From NCBI GenBank assembly GCA_946479745.1, contig CAMLGZ010000012.1:22401-86400 (forward strand): a stretch of DNA of 64,000 nucleotides. The letters run 5' to 3'. Below the pieces are notes generated by a model that saw only the letters and a program-made list of their open reading frames with translations, ran no database searches and was not told the origin of the DNA. The position numbers were made by a program, and so were the translations under genes. Origin of the DNA: an uncultured Pseudoxanthomonas sp. GTDB lineage: Bacteria; Pseudomonadota; Gammaproteobacteria; Xanthomonadales; Xanthomonadaceae. Every line of letters begins with the position of its first letter. Positions within the stretch are counted from its first letter, which is position 1. Shown here piece after piece: positions 18,208 to 27,835 of the stretch.

Positions 18208-19050
18208 ATGATCGAAACCATCACCGAACTCGATGCGCTGCGCGCGCGGGTCAATGGCTGGAAGCGCGAGGGGCTACGGGTCGGTTTCGTGCCGACCATG
18301 GGCAATCTGCACGCCGGCCATTACTCGCTGGTGATGCTGGCGCGGCAGTACGCCGACCGCGTGGTGTCCAGCGTATTCGTCAATCCGACCCAGTTCGGCC
18401 CCAATGAAGATTTCACCCGTTATCCTCGTACCCCAGAAGCGGACACGACCGGGTTGGAGGGCGCGGGTTGCGATGTGCTGTGGTTGCCGACCGTGGAGTC
18501 CATGTATCCGTTTGGTGTCGAGCTGGCCGCCAGGATCAACGTGCCCGGCGTCAGCAGCGTGCTGGAAGGCGCGCACCGGCCGGGGCACTTCGATGGCGTC
18601 TGTACAGTGGTCACGCGCCTGTTCAACCAGGTGCAGCCCGATGTGGCTGCGTTCGGCAAGAAGGATTTCCAGCAGCTGGCTGTGATCCGGCAGATGGTGA
18701 CCGATCTGGCTTTTCCCATCGAAATCCTGGGTGGCAGTATCGTGCGCGAAAGCGACGGGCTGGCGATGAGTTCGCGCAACCAGTATCTGTCGGCGGACGA
18801 ACGCCCGGTTGCGGCGGAGATTCGCAAGACGCTGCTGGCGATGCGCGGTGCCGTGGCGTCCGGACGACCCGGTCTGGAGGTCGAGGCGGAGGCTTCCAGC
18901 AGGCTGTCGGCGGCGGGTTTCGCCGTGGATTACGCCGCGGTCAGGCGTCCGGATCTCAGCGAGCCGGAAGACGGCGAAAAATCTGCGCGGGTCGCGCTGA
19001 TCGCGGCGAAATTGGGTAGAACCAGGCTGATCGACAATCTGGAGTTCTGA
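18208..19050 (+). CDS. panC: Pantothenate synthetase
   Basis: A 280-residue ligase joining pantoate and beta-alanine with ATP through a pantoyl-adenylate. The nucleotide-binding motif PTMGNLHAGHYSL contains the two His residues of the class I tRNA-synthetase-like HIGH motif. FGKKDFQQLAVIRQM and ESDGLAMSSRN (the KMSKS-like loop) are also present. The start has the ribosome site AAGGAAG. It sits between panB and panD. Confidence 0.96.
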   Translation: MIETITELDALRARVNGWKREGLRVGFVPTMGNLHAGHYSLVMLARQYADRVVSSVFVNPTQFGPNEDFTRYPRTPEADTTGLEGAGCDVLWLPTVESMYPFGVELAARINVPGVSSVLEGAHRPGHFDGVCTVVTRLFNQVQPDVAAFGKKDFQQLAVIRQMVTDLAFPIEILGGSIVRESDGLAMSSRNQYLSADERPVAAEIRKTLLAMRGAVASGRPGLEVEAEASSRLSAAGFAVDYAAVRRPDLSEPEDGEKSARVALIAAKLGRTRLIDNLEF

Positions 19051-19120
19051 TTTCCTTCTCCCGGAGGGAGAAGGAAAGCGGCTTTGCTAAACTCCTAATC
19101 CCCTCGAACGGCTGCCCGCC

Positions 19121-19501
19121 ATGCAACTGAGCCTGCTAAAAGCCAAAATCCACCGCGCCACCGTCACCCATTCCGAGCTCAACTACGAAGGCTCGGTCGC
19201 CATCGACGCGCTGCTGCTGGAAGCCAGCGGCATCCGCGAGTTCGAGCAGGTGCATGTCTGGGATGTGACCAACGGCAGCCGCTTCAGCACCTACGCGCTG
19301 CGCGCCGACGAGGGCAGCGGCATCATTTCCTTGAACGGCGGCGCGGCACGGCATGTGCAGGTCGGCGATCTGGTGATCATCGCTGCCTTCGCGTCGATGA
19401 ACGAACAGGAAGCGTCCGTATTCAAGCCGAACCTGGTCTATGTCGATGCCAGCAACCGCGTGACCCACACCAACCACTCCATCCCCAAGCAGGCGGCATG
19501 A
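19121..19501 (+). CDS. panD: Aspartate 1-decarboxylase proenzyme
   Basis: A 126-residue pyruvoyl enzyme making beta-alanine from aspartate. The self-cleavage site is Gly24-Ser25 in NYEGSVAID, which yields the pyruvoyl group on the alpha chain. Tyr and Thr residues of the active site ([22 protein letters not shown]) are conserved. It completes the panB-panC-panD set and its TGA is overlapped by the pgi ATG. Confidence 0.96.
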   Translation: MQLSLLKAKIHRATVTHSELNYEGSVAIDALLLEASGIREFEQVHVWDVTNGSRFSTYALRADEGSGIISLNGGAARHVQVGDLVIIAAFASMNEQEASVFKPNLVYVDASNRVTHTNHSIPKQAA

Positions 19502-21015
19502 GCATGAAGCCTGGCTTCGACACGCTGCAATCCCACGCTTCCCGTCTGCAGGGCGCGAAGGCGTCGTCGCTGTTGGAGAAGGATCCGGCGCGCGCGCACG
19601 ATTTCGCGCTGCGCCAGGGAGCGCTTTATTTCAATTTCGCGCGGCAGTCCTACGACCGCGACGCGCTCGACGCGCTGTTGGCCCTGGCGCGATCGCGCGA
19701 CATGGCTGGCGCGTTCGGGCGTTTGTTCGATGGCGAAAAAGTCAACATCACCGAAGACCGCGCCGCGCTGCATACGGCCTTGCGCGGCAACCACTCGGAC
19801 GCGGCGATCGCGCGCGAGGCCTTCGCGACCGCCAGTGCGACCCGCCAACGCATGGGGGCAGTGGTTGCGGAGCTGGAAGCCAGCGGCATTACCGATATCG
19901 TCAGCGTCGGCATCGGCGGTTCCGACCTGGGGCCGCGACTGGTGGCCGATGCGCTGCGCGCGCCGGCGGGCGGCCGTTTCCGCGTGCATTTCCTCTCCAA
20001 CGTGGACGGTGCCGCCGCGCAACGCACGCTGGCGCCGCTGGACCCGGCGCGCACCGCCGCTATCCTGATTTCCAAGACCTTCGGTACGCAGGAAACGCTG
20101 CTCAATGGCGGCATCCTGCGCGACTGGCTGGGCGGCAGCGAGCGTCTGTACGCAGTCAGTGCCAATCCCGAACGCGCCGCTGCCGCATTCGACATCGCCG
20201 CCGAACGCGTGCTGCCGATGTGGGACTGGGTGGGCGGCCGCTATTCGCTGTGGTCGGCGGTCGGCCTGCCGATCGCGTTGGCGATCGGCTTCGAGCGTTT
20301 CGAAGAACTGCTGGCGGGCGCGTCGGAGTTCGATGCGCACGTGTTGAACTCGCCGCTGGAAACCAATATCTCGGTTCGCCATGCGTTGACCGCCGTATGG
20401 AACCGCAATGTGCTGGGCCATGCGGCGCATGGCGTGATGACCTACGACCAGCGCCTGGCTTTACTGCCCGCTTATCTGCAGCAGCTGGTGATGGAAAGCC
20501 TGGGCAAGTCGGTGAAGCTGGATGGAAGCCCGGTGGAAGTCGATACCGTGCCGGTATGGTGGGGCGGTGCGGGCACCGATGTGCAGCACAGCTTCTTCCA
20601 GGCCTTGCACCAGGGCACGGGCATCGTGCCGCTGGATTTCGTCGGCACTATCCGCAACGACGATCCGTACGCGGAGAATCATCTGGCGTTGATGTCCAAC
20701 CTTTTCGCCCAGGCCGAAGCGCTGGCCAATGGCCAGTCCAGCGGCGATCCGCATCGCGCCTATGCCGGCGGCCGACCCAGCACGCTGATGCTGCTGGATG
20801 CGTTGACGCCGCAGTCGCTGGGCGGACTGATAGCGATGTACGAACACAGCGTTTACGCGCAGTCGGTGTTGTGGGGTATCAATGCCTTCGATCAGTTCGG
20901 CGTGGAGCTTGGCAAACAGTTGGCCAATGGGTTGTTGCCGGCATTGCGCGGCGAGGTTGAGGCCAGCGATCCGGTGACCAAGGTGTTGTTGGCGGAGCTA
21001 AAGGCGCGAGGCTAA
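19498..21015 (+). CDS. pgi: Glucose-6-phosphate isomerase (catalytic Glu position occupied by Gly)
   Basis: A 505-residue isomerase interconverting glucose 6-phosphate and fructose 6-phosphate. Family signatures are clear: [14 protein letters not shown] and [10 protein letters not shown] for phosphate binding, [19 protein letters not shown], the ring-opening His in [11 protein letters not shown], and Lys in [12 protein letters not shown]. In the stretch that reads GEPGTN in well-studied enzymes, this protein has GGAGTD, with Gly357 at the place of the catalytic base (Glu357 of rabbit PGI). Whether another residue substitutes is unknown. The ATG overlaps the panD stop by four bases, so it is coupled to the pantothenate genes. 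Confidence 0.93.
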   Translation: MSMKPGFDTLQSHASRLQGAKASSLLEKDPARAHDFALRQGALYFNFARQSYDRDALDALLALARSRDMAGAFGRLFDGEKVNITEDRAALHTALRGNHSDAAIAREAFATASATRQRMGAVVAELEASGITDIVSVGIGGSDLGPRLVADALRAPAGGRFRVHFLSNVDGAAAQRTLAPLDPARTAAILISKTFGTQETLLNGGILRDWLGGSERLYAVSANPERAAAAFDIAAERVLPMWDWVGGRYSLWSAVGLPIALAIGFERFEELLAGASEFDAHVLNSPLETNISVRHALTAVWNRNVLGHAAHGVMTYDQRLALLPAYLQQLVMESLGKSVKLDGSPVEVDTVPVWWGGAGTDVQHSFFQALHQGTGIVPLDFVGTIRNDDPYAENHLALMSNLFAQAEALANGQSSGDPHRAYAGGRPSTLMLLDALTPQSLGGLIAMYEHSVYAQSVLWGINAFDQFGVELGKQLANGLLPALRGEVEASDPVTKVLLAELKARG

Positions 21016-21036
21016 AGGCGCAGAAAAAATTCGGAT

Positions 21037-21152
21037 GTCATCCCAGCGAAAGCTGGGATCCATTTTGATCTTGATTTTGCCTTTGCTTTGGATCCGGAAT
21101 CGCACGCATCCCTGCGAAAATCAAGATGGATCCCAGCTTTCGCTGGGATGAC
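21037..21152. repeat. Inverted pair of CATCCCAGCGAAAGCTGGGATCC-type repeat units
   Basis: Left arm 21037-21078 and right arm 21117-21152 are reverse complements, except that the left arm carries about six extra bases. Each arm contains its own hairpin TCCCAGC-GAAA-GCTGGGA. The unit is of the dispersed GTCATTCCCGCGAA type found in many proteobacteria. It lies between convergent pgi and queG and may also act as a terminator. Confidence 0.85.
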
Positions 21153-21171
21153 GGCTCCGGTAGTTTGTTTT

Positions 21172-22248
21172 CTATTGGTTTTGGCCGTGCCGTGCCAACG
21201 CCCAGCCTGCATGTTCGCGCACGATGTCGGAACCATGATCCTTGCGCGAAGCGAGCGATTCCAGCACCGCCGGCGTAGTCGGCGCATTCCCCAACCCCAC
21301 CGCAATATTGCGCAACCAGCGCTCATAGCCGCTGCGGCGGATCGCTGAGCCTTCGGTGCGGCTCAGGAATTCCGTTTCCGACCAGGCGAACAGTTGCGGC
21401 AGCGTCGCCACGTCAAGATCGTTGCGCGCCCGGAAATCCGGTTCATCCGTGCGCTTGGCGAACTTGTTCCAAGGACACACCAGCTGGCAATCGTCGCAGC
21501 CGAAAATGCGGTTGCCGATCGCCGGTCGAAGCTCCTCGGGAATAGAGCCTTCATGCTCGATGGTCAGATAGGAAATACAGCGGCGCGCGTCCAACCGGTA
21601 GGGCGCCACGATGGCCTGAGTGGGGCAGATGTCGATGCAGCGCGTGCAGGTGCCGCAATGCGCGCTGGCGGGCGCGTCGACGGGCAAAGGCAGGTCGACG
21701 TAGATCTCGCCCAGGAAAAACCACGAGCCGCCGTCTTTGTCGATCAGGCAGGTGTGCTTGCCGATCCAGCCCAGACCCGCGTTGCGCGCCAGCGCGCGCT
21801 CCAGCACGGGCGCCGAATCCACGAAGACGCGATGGCCGAACGGTCCGACCTCTTCCTGTATCCGTTCGGCCAGTTTCTGCAGACGCTGCCGCATCAGCTT
21901 GTGGTAATCGCGACCCAGCGCATAGCGGGCGACATAGGCGCGTTCGCCGTTCTCCAGCGTGGTCCAGGCTTCCTCGCCATCGTTGCGGCCGTAGTCCAGG
22001 CCGACCGAAATCACCCGCAAGGTTCCCGGAATCAGCTCGTCCGGGCGCGTGCGCTTGTCGCCATGGCGCGCCATCCAGTCCATCGAGCCGTACAGGCCCT
22101 TGGCCAGCCAGTCGCGCAGGTGGGTTTCGTCCTCGCCCAGCTCGATGCCGGCGATCCCGCAGCGCTGGAAGCCGAGTTCGCGCGACAACGCACGCACGCG
22201 CTGGGCGAGTGCGGCTGGATCGCTTGCGGCGGCGAAAGGCAAAGACAT
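21172..22248 (-). CDS. queG: Epoxyqueuosine reductase
   Basis: A 358-residue cobalamin-dependent iron-sulfur enzyme that converts epoxyqueuosine to queuosine in tRNA. Two [4Fe-4S] motifs are visible: CGTCTRCIDICPTQAI and GCDDCQLVCPWNKF. The N-terminal DUF1730 region ends in the conserved GWIGKHTCLI. A HEAT-like helical tail (about 310-355, TPAVLESLASRKDHGSDIV) should bind the tRNA anticodon arm. It is divergent from nnr with only 23 bases between their starts, as at the queG-nnr junction of E. coli. Confidence 0.95.
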   Translation of the reverse strand: MSLPFAAASDPAALAQRVRALSRELGFQRCGIAGIELGEDETHLRDWLAKGLYGSMDWMARHGDKRTRPDELIPGTLRVISVGLDYGRNDGEEAWTTLENGERAYVARYALGRDYHKLMRQRLQKLAERIQEEVGPFGHRVFVDSAPVLERALARNAGLGWIGKHTCLIDKDGGSWFFLGEIYVDLPLPVDAPASAHCGTCTRCIDICPTQAIVAPYRLDARRCISYLTIEHEGSIPEELRPAIGNRIFGCDDCQLVCPWNKFAKRTDEPDFRARNDLDVATLPQLFAWSETEFLSRTEGSAIRRSGYERWLRNIAVGLGNAPTTPAVLESLASRKDHGSDIVREHAGWALARHGQNQ

Positions 22249-22271
22249 GGGTCAAGTATAGAATCCATGCC

Positions 22272-23756
22272 ATGTACGGAATGCTGCCCCTGTTCGATAC
22301 CCATGCCGCCCGCTTGCTCGACGCCCGTGCGACGGCCTTGCTGGGAGGCGACGGTTACCTGCTGATGCAGCGTGCGGGGCAGGCCGCCTGGCAGCATCTG
22401 CTGCAGTACTGGCCTGCCGCACAGCGCATCACCGTGGTCTGCGGGCCCGGCAACAATGGCGGCGATGGCTACGTGCTGGCGCGCTTGGCGCACCGTTCGG
22501 GCCGCAGCGTGAAGGTATTGCATCTGGCCGAACACGTGCCCGGCACCGCACTGTCCCAGCGCGCATGCACGGACTACGTGGCGGTCGGCGGAGAAATCGC
22601 GATCTTTCCAGATGCCGTACCGCAAGGCGATGTGGTGGTGGATGCGCTGTTCGGTGTCGGTCTTTCGCGTCCGCCCGATGCGTTCGCTACCGCACTGATC
22701 GATGCCATCAACGGACAGCCGGCGCCGGTGCTGGCGCTGGACGTGCCCAGCGGATTGGATGCAGACAAGGGATCGGCGCCCGGCAAGGCCGTCGTCGCTT
22801 CCCGCACCTTGCAGTTCATCGCGCGGCACGCGGGGTTATGGACGGGTGAAGCGCTCGAGCACACGGGTGAACTCGCATTGGAGGAGTTGGAAGTTCCTCC
22901 CGATACTTTTTCCACCGTCCAGTCCGGCGCGTCGCTGCTGACCCGTGAAGCGCTGTCGTATTGGCTGCTGCCGCGTCGCCGCAACACGCACAAGGGCGAA
23001 TCGGGCCGGGCGCTGTGCATCGGCGGCGATCATGGGCATGGCGGGGCCATTTTGTTGTGCGCCGAGGCGGCCTTGCGCAGCGGTGCGGGTCTGCTGAGCG
23101 TGGCGACACGCGCAACGCACGTGTCGGCGATGCTGGCGCGGCGTCCTGAAGCGATGGCGCGCGCGGTCGAGTCCGGTGACGAACTAAAGCCCTTGTTTTC
23201 ACAGGTGGATGCGATAGCGGTCGGCCCCGGCCTGGGACAGGGCGACTGGGGTCGCGCCATGCTCAAATTGGCGCTGACGGCGGACAAGCCGCTGGTTCTG
23301 GACGCCGATGCGCTGAACCTGATCGCCGCCGAACCTCATGCGCTTGCCGATGCGATTCTGACCCCGCACCCGGGCGAAGCGGCGCGCCTGCTCGGCATCG
23401 ATACCGCCGAGGTGCAGCGCGATCGATTCGCCGCCGCACAGGCCATTGCAGAACGTTACCAGGCGATCGTCGTGCTCAAAGGTGCGGGCACGATCATCGC
23501 CGCGCCCGGACAAACGCCGCGCGTGCTGGATGCCGGCAACCCAGGCATGGCGGTCGGCGGCATGGGTGATGTGCTGACCGGTGTGATCGTGGCTTTGCGG
23601 GCGAGTGGTTTGTCCGCTTTCGATGCCGCCAGCGCTGGTGCGTTGCTGCATTCGCTTGCGGGCGATGCCGCAGCGGAAGAGGGTGAGCGAGGGCTTCTGC
23701 CTTCTGATCTTTTTCCCCATTTGCGACGTCTCGCCAATCCCGAGGGAATCGATTGA
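22272..23756 (+). CDS. nnr: Bifunctional NAD(P)H-hydrate epimerase/dehydratase
   Basis: A 494-residue two-domain repair enzyme. The N-terminal YjeF_N epimerase domain (about 1-210) has VVCGPGNNGGDGYVLAR. The C-terminal ADP-dependent dehydratase (about 225-490) has GDHGHGGAILL, AVGPGLGQGDWG and the ATP/ADP-site NPGMAVGGMGDVLTG. It restores damaged NADHX/NADPHX. The chosen ATG (22272) is the first methionine after the queG start; a TATAGAAT element lies so close (22255-22262) that the transcript could be nearly leaderless. tsaE follows with a one-base TGATG overlap. Confidence 0.94.
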   Translation: MYGMLPLFDTHAARLLDARATALLGGDGYLLMQRAGQAAWQHLLQYWPAAQRITVVCGPGNNGGDGYVLARLAHRSGRSVKVLHLAEHVPGTALSQRACTDYVAVGGEIAIFPDAVPQGDVVVDALFGVGLSRPPDAFATALIDAINGQPAPVLALDVPSGLDADKGSAPGKAVVASRTLQFIARHAGLWTGEALEHTGELALEELEVPPDTFSTVQSGASLLTREALSYWLLPRRRNTHKGESGRALCIGGDHGHGGAILLCAEAALRSGAGLLSVATRATHVSAMLARRPEAMARAVESGDELKPLFSQVDAIAVGPGLGQGDWGRAMLKLALTADKPLVLDADALNLIAAEPHALADAILTPHPGEAARLLGIDTAEVQRDRFAAAQAIAERYQAIVVLKGAGTIIAAPGQTPRVLDAGNPGMAVGGMGDVLTGVIVALRASGLSAFDAASAGALLHSLAGDAAAEEGERGLLPSDLFPHLRRLANPEGID

Positions 23757-24277
23757 TGCATCTGCAGCTTCCCGTAACCGAGACAACCGAGGCATTGGGC
23801 CGCGCGCTGGCGGCCACGCGCCCGGCGCAGGCGGTTGTGCATCTGCAAGGCGATCTGGGCGCGGGCAAGTCGACGCTTGCGCGCGCGTTGCTGCGGGCGC
23901 TGGGCGTCGAGGGCGCGATCCGCAGCCCTACCTATACCCTGGTCGAGCGGTATTCCATTCCCGAAGGCGAAGCCTGGCACCTGGATCTTTACCGCATCGG
24001 CGATGCGGGAGAGCTGGATTTCCTGGGTCTGGACGACACGGTCGCCACCCTTTGGCTGGTGGAGTGGCCGGAGCGCGCGGGCTCTGCACTGCCTAAAGCC
24101 GACTTGCGTGTGGAACTGGCCATTCGGGGCATGGGCCGGGAGGCCCGGCTGCTAGCCGACACAGTGGTAGGGGAACATTGGCTGGTGCGTTTGGCCGCTT
24201 CGGCCGAAGTTGCAGCGCTATCTTCCCGGTCACAACAGGAAGTTCCGGCAGGTTACGGATTATTAAGGGAAAAATAG
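23756..24277 (+). CDS. tsaE: tRNA threonylcarbamoyladenosine biosynthesis ATPase TsaE
   Basis: A 173-residue P-loop ATPase that drives the TsaBD complex forming t6A37 in ANN-decoding tRNAs. Walker A is GDLGAGKST, followed by RSPTYTLVERY and the WHLDLYRIGDAGELDFLGLDD stretch (split here for length), which are family-specific. The acidic HLDLYR and VEWPERAG segments contact ATP and metal. It is slightly longer than E. coli TsaE (153) by a C-terminal tail of about 20 residues. ATG 23756 overlaps the nnr stop. Confidence 0.94.
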   Translation: MHLQLPVTETTEALGRALAATRPAQAVVHLQGDLGAGKSTLARALLRALGVEGAIRSPTYTLVERYSIPEGEAWHLDLYRIGDAGELDFLGLDDTVATLWLVEWPERAGSALPKADLRVELAIRGMGREARLLADTVVGEHWLVRLAASAEVAALSSRSQQEVPAGYGLLREK

Positions 24278-24313
24278 TTGCATTCCTTGGCGGATGGTGC
24301 TTGAATCCGCCGC

Positions 24314-25915
24314 ATGCATAAGGGGATTACCCGTTTCGGCAGGACCACGGTGGGCATCGCGCTCGCTTTGGGTGCCGCGTGCCCCGTTTTAGCCGGTGAA
24401 GTCCGTAATGTCAGCGTCGAAACCGGCGCTACCGGTACCCGCGCCGAGATCCAGTTGGAAGGCAAGGGCCAGTACAAGACTCTTTCCCTGGCTGGTCCTG
24501 ACCGGCTGGTTGTCGACCTGCCTGCTTCCACCGCCATGCGTGGCCTGAAGCTTCCGGCGGGCGCCGGCATCGTCAAGTCGGTGCGCACCGGGCAGCCGAC
24601 GCCGGACACCTTGCGCATCGTGTTCGATCTTTCGTCTTCGGTCGTGGCCATGAAACCACGCCTGGAATCCACCGCCAGCGGCGCGCGGCTGGTGCTGGAA
24701 TGGCCCGGCGATGGTCCTGCACTTGCAGCAACGGTAGCGAAGGCGGCGGCGACCGGCTCTTCCGAAACTCCTTCGCCCGCAACGCAAACTCCCACCCAAC
24801 AAACCAACACTCAAGCAGCGGCGCAAGCGACTGCCGCATTGACTTCTGCTGCCGTACAACAGGCTGCAGCGAAACCTCCGACGGTTTCCCCGCAACTCTC
24901 GCCGCAGGCCATTCTCAACGGGCAGAGTACGCAGACGACGGCGGCCGCCACGGGTACAAGCGAGCCTCGTACCGATCCTGCGCCGACCCAGCCGGCACCG
25001 GTTCAATACACCATCGCGACTGGCGTGCCGGCTACTACGCCCACGCCCGCTACGGCCGCGACCTCCACGCCTGCTGAAGCCGCTTCAACTAGCACCGAGC
25101 CCGCTTACAAGCCGGTGCCGCAGGTGCCGATGCGCAGTGGCATGCGTCCTCTTGTCATCGCCATCGACGCCGGGCACGGCGGTCAGGATCCTGGTGCGCA
25201 AGGCCCCACCGGCAAGCGCGAGAAAGACGTCACCCTGGCGGTAGCGCGCGAACTGGCGCGGCAGATCAACGCCACTCCGGGCATGAAGGCTTATCTGGTG
25301 CGCGACGGCGACTATTTCATTCCGTTGCCCCAGCGTGCGCAGAAGGCACGCGCCAACAGGGCGGACATGTTCGTCTCCATCCATGCCGACGCCGCCGAAA
25401 ACCGCAGCGCGCGCGGTTCGTCGGTGTACGTGCTTTCGCTTAAAGGCGCTTCCTCGCAGCGGGCGCGCTGGTTGGCGGACAAGGAAAACTCCTCCGATCT
25501 GGTCGGCGGCGTGCGCCTGAAGCAAGTGGACAACACCTTGTCATCGGTCCTGCTGGACCTGGCCCAGAGCGGACACATGAAAGCGTCGGAAGACGCCGCC
25601 AACCATGTGCTGGACGGCCTCAAGCGCGTAGGCAACAACCACAAACCGAATATCGAGCGGGCCAACTTCGCCGTGCTGCGCACTTCCGACATGCCGGCCA
25701 TGCTGGTGGAAACCGCCTTCATCTCCAACGCGGACGAAGAGCAGCGCCTGGCCGACCCGGGCTACCAGCGCAAGGTGGCAAGCGCGGTGCTGGACGGCGT
25801 GCAGACCTATTTCACCCGCCAGCCTCCGCCGGGCACGCTGTTCGCCGCGCGAGCCGCCGCTGCCGATGCGGCAGCCCGGACCACTGCCAGCATCGGCAGC
25901 GCCGGCGCACCGTAA
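24314..25915 (+). CDS. amiC: N-acetylmuramoyl-L-alanine amidase with AMIN domain (AmiB/AmiC type)
   Basis: A 533-residue periplasmic amidase that splits septal peptidoglycan. It has a signal peptide ending near PVLAG (about residue 28) and an N-terminal AMIN domain (about 29-135) for septal targeting. A long Ala/Thr/Pro/Gln-rich linker follows (about 140-270), then a C-terminal Amidase_3 domain. Zinc ligands are visible in [21 protein letters not shown] and the VETAFISN Glu. The linker is unusually long for the family. The tsaE-amidase-mutL order is the same as in E. coli (tsaE-amiB-mutL), so the symbol amiB would be equally defensible. Confidence 0.93.
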   Translation: MHKGITRFGRTTVGIALALGAACPVLAGEVRNVSVETGATGTRAEIQLEGKGQYKTLSLAGPDRLVVDLPASTAMRGLKLPAGAGIVKSVRTGQPTPDTLRIVFDLSSSVVAMKPRLESTASGARLVLEWPGDGPALAATVAKAAATGSSETPSPATQTPTQQTNTQAAAQATAALTSAAVQQAAAKPPTVSPQLSPQAILNGQSTQTTAAATGTSEPRTDPAPTQPAPVQYTIATGVPATTPTPATAATSTPAEAASTSTEPAYKPVPQVPMRSGMRPLVIAIDAGHGGQDPGAQGPTGKREKDVTLAVARELARQINATPGMKAYLVRDGDYFIPLPQRAQKARANRADMFVSIHADAAENRSARGSSVYVLSLKGASSQRARWLADKENSSDLVGGVRLKQVDNTLSSVLLDLAQSGHMKASEDAANHVLDGLKRVGNNHKPNIERANFAVLRTSDMPAMLVETAFISNADEEQRLADPGYQRKVASAVLDGVQTYFTRQPPPGTLFAARAAAADAAARTTASIGSAGAP

Positions 25916-25980
25916 GCTCCACCCCTTCGGCTATCATCACGTCTGTTCTCCCGACGGCGCCCGCGCGTCGCCATCAGACC

Positions 25981-27834
25981 GTGCAGATCCGCCAACTCCC
26001 CGATACGCTCATCAACCAGATCGCTGCAGGCGAGGTCGTCGAACGGCCTGCGTCCGTGGTCAAGGAGCTGGTCGAAAACGCGTTGGATGCCGGCGCGCTG
26101 CGCATCGACATAGATCTCGAGGAAGGCGGCATACGCCTTATCCGCATCCGCGACGATGGTGGCGGCATAGCCCCGGAGGAACTGCCGCTGGCGGTCGCCC
26201 GCCACGCCACCAGCAAGATCGCCTCGCTGGACGATCTGGAGGCGGTAGCCACGCTCGGCTTCCGCGGCGAGGCCTTGCCGTCGATCGCTTCGGTCAGCCG
26301 TTTTTCGCTGTCCTCGCGCCGCGCTGTCGATGAGCATGGCGCTTCGCTGCGGGTCGAAGGCGGCAAGCTGGGCGAGATAACCCCCAAAGCCCAGCCGCCC
26401 GGCACCACGGTGGAAGTGCGCGAGCTGTTCTACAACGTGCCGGCGCGGCGCAAGTTCCTGCGTGCTGAGCGTACCGAGCTCAGCCACATCGAGGAATGGC
26501 TGCGTTCACTGGCGCTTGCGCGCCCGGACGTGGAGCTGCGTGTCAGCCATAACGGCCGTCCTTCGCGCCGCTACAAGCCCGACTTGCTGGACGCCTCGCT
26601 GCGCTTGAACGAGACGCTGGGCGAGGACTTTGCGCGCCAGGCTTTGCGCGTGGAGCACAGTGCGGCGGGCCTGCGCCTGCACGGCTGGATCGCGCTGCCC
26701 AGCTATTCGCGCGCCAGCGCAGACCAGCAATACCTTTACGTCAACGGTCGCGCCGTGCGTGATCGCAACATCGCCCATGCAGTGAAGATGGCCTACCAGG
26801 ATGTGCTGTTCCATGGCCGCCAACCGGCCTATGTGCTGTTTCTGGAAATAGACCCGCTGCGCGTCGACGCCAACGTGCATCCGGCCAAACACGAAGTCCG
26901 TTTTCGCGATACGCGGCTGGTGCACGATTTCGTCTATCGCACGTTGCAGGACGCTCTGGCCGAAACGCGTGCCGGTGCGGTGGCGGCAAACACGCAGGGA
27001 GCTGCGGACAGGGCGCAGTACGCAGGCGCAGCGGGCGGCTTCGGTTCGCCGCAGCAATGGTCTCCAACACAGCAGTCGCCTCTGGGTCTGAGCGTTGGAG
27101 AAGCACCGGCTGCCTATGCGGCGCTTTACGCACGACCAGGCGAATCGCCGGCCAACTCTTCGGCGCCCGGTTTTTCACAGCAGTTCCCTGCGCAGGCTTT
27201 CTCGTCGCAGTCGTCGGAGCAACGGCTGCCTGCCAGCAGCGATACAGCGATTCCGCCGTTGGGCTACGCCATCGCGCAACTGCACGGCATTTATATTCTG
27301 TCGGAGAACGCGGACGGACTGATCGTAGTGGACATGCATGCTGCGCACGAACGCATCGGCTACGAGAAGTTGAAGAGCGCGCACGACGGTATCGGTCTGC
27401 ATTCCCAGCCGCTACTGGTGCCATTCAACCTGGCGGTGGCCGAGCGCGAAGCCGAAGTCGCCGAACGCGAAGCGGAAACGTTGGCCGCACTGGGTTTCGA
27501 CGTGACCCGCAGCGGCCCGCAGTCGCTCAGTGTGCGCAGCGTGCCTGCATTGCTGGCGCAAGCCGAGCCGGAGGGCCTGTTACGGGACGTGCTGACGGAT
27601 CTGCGCGAGCATGGTGAGACTCGCCGCATCGCAGCCGCACGCGACGAACTGCTCTCCACCATGGCTTGCCACGGTGCGGTACGCGCCAATCGCCGTTTGT
27701 CGATCCCGGAGATGAACGGGTTGCTGCGCGAAATGGAAATCACCGAGCGCTCGGGCCAATGCAATCACGGCAGGCCTACCTGGGCGCGTTTTTCGCTGGC
27801 CGAAATCGATCGCTGGTTCATGAGGGGACGCTGA
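25981..27834 (+). CDS. mutL: DNA mismatch repair protein MutL, endonuclease type
   Basis: A 617-residue GHKL ATPase that couples MutS mismatch recognition to strand incision. It starts with GTG at 25981, giving [20 protein letters not shown]. ATPase motifs are [20 protein letters not shown] and [13 protein letters not shown] low-complexity linker covers about 330-420. The C-terminal domain carries [12 protein letters not shown] (Asp451-Glu462), fitting the DQHA(X)2E(X)4E nuclease motif, plus ACHGAVRA and CNHGRP metal-site motifs. This indicates a nicking MutL of the kind found in bacteria without MutH, unlike E. coli MutL. Confidence 0.95.
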   Translation: MQIRQLPDTLINQIAAGEVVERPASVVKELVENALDAGALRIDIDLEEGGIRLIRIRDDGGGIAPEELPLAVARHATSKIASLDDLEAVATLGFRGEALPSIASVSRFSLSSRRAVDEHGASLRVEGGKLGEITPKAQPPGTTVEVRELFYNVPARRKFLRAERTELSHIEEWLRSLALARPDVELRVSHNGRPSRRYKPDLLDASLRLNETLGEDFARQALRVEHSAAGLRLHGWIALPSYSRASADQQYLYVNGRAVRDRNIAHAVKMAYQDVLFHGRQPAYVLFLEIDPLRVDANVHPAKHEVRFRDTRLVHDFVYRTLQDALAETRAGAVAANTQGAADRAQYAGAAGGFGSPQQWSPTQQSPLGLSVGEAPAAYAALYARPGESPANSSAPGFSQQFPAQAFSSQSSEQRLPASSDTAIPPLGYAIAQLHGIYILSENADGLIVVDMHAAHERIGYEKLKSAHDGIGLHSQPLLVPFNLAVAEREAEVAEREAETLAALGFDVTRSGPQSLSVRSVPALLAQAEPEGLLRDVLTDLREHGETRRIAAARDELLSTMACHGAVRANRRLSIPEMNGLLREMEITERSGQCNHGRPTWARFSLAEIDRWFMRGR

Positions 27835-27835
27835 T

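Noticed and set aside
19438..20430. 330-codon minus frame over pgi
   Set aside because: Shadow of the pgi coding strand; no ribosome site or domain.
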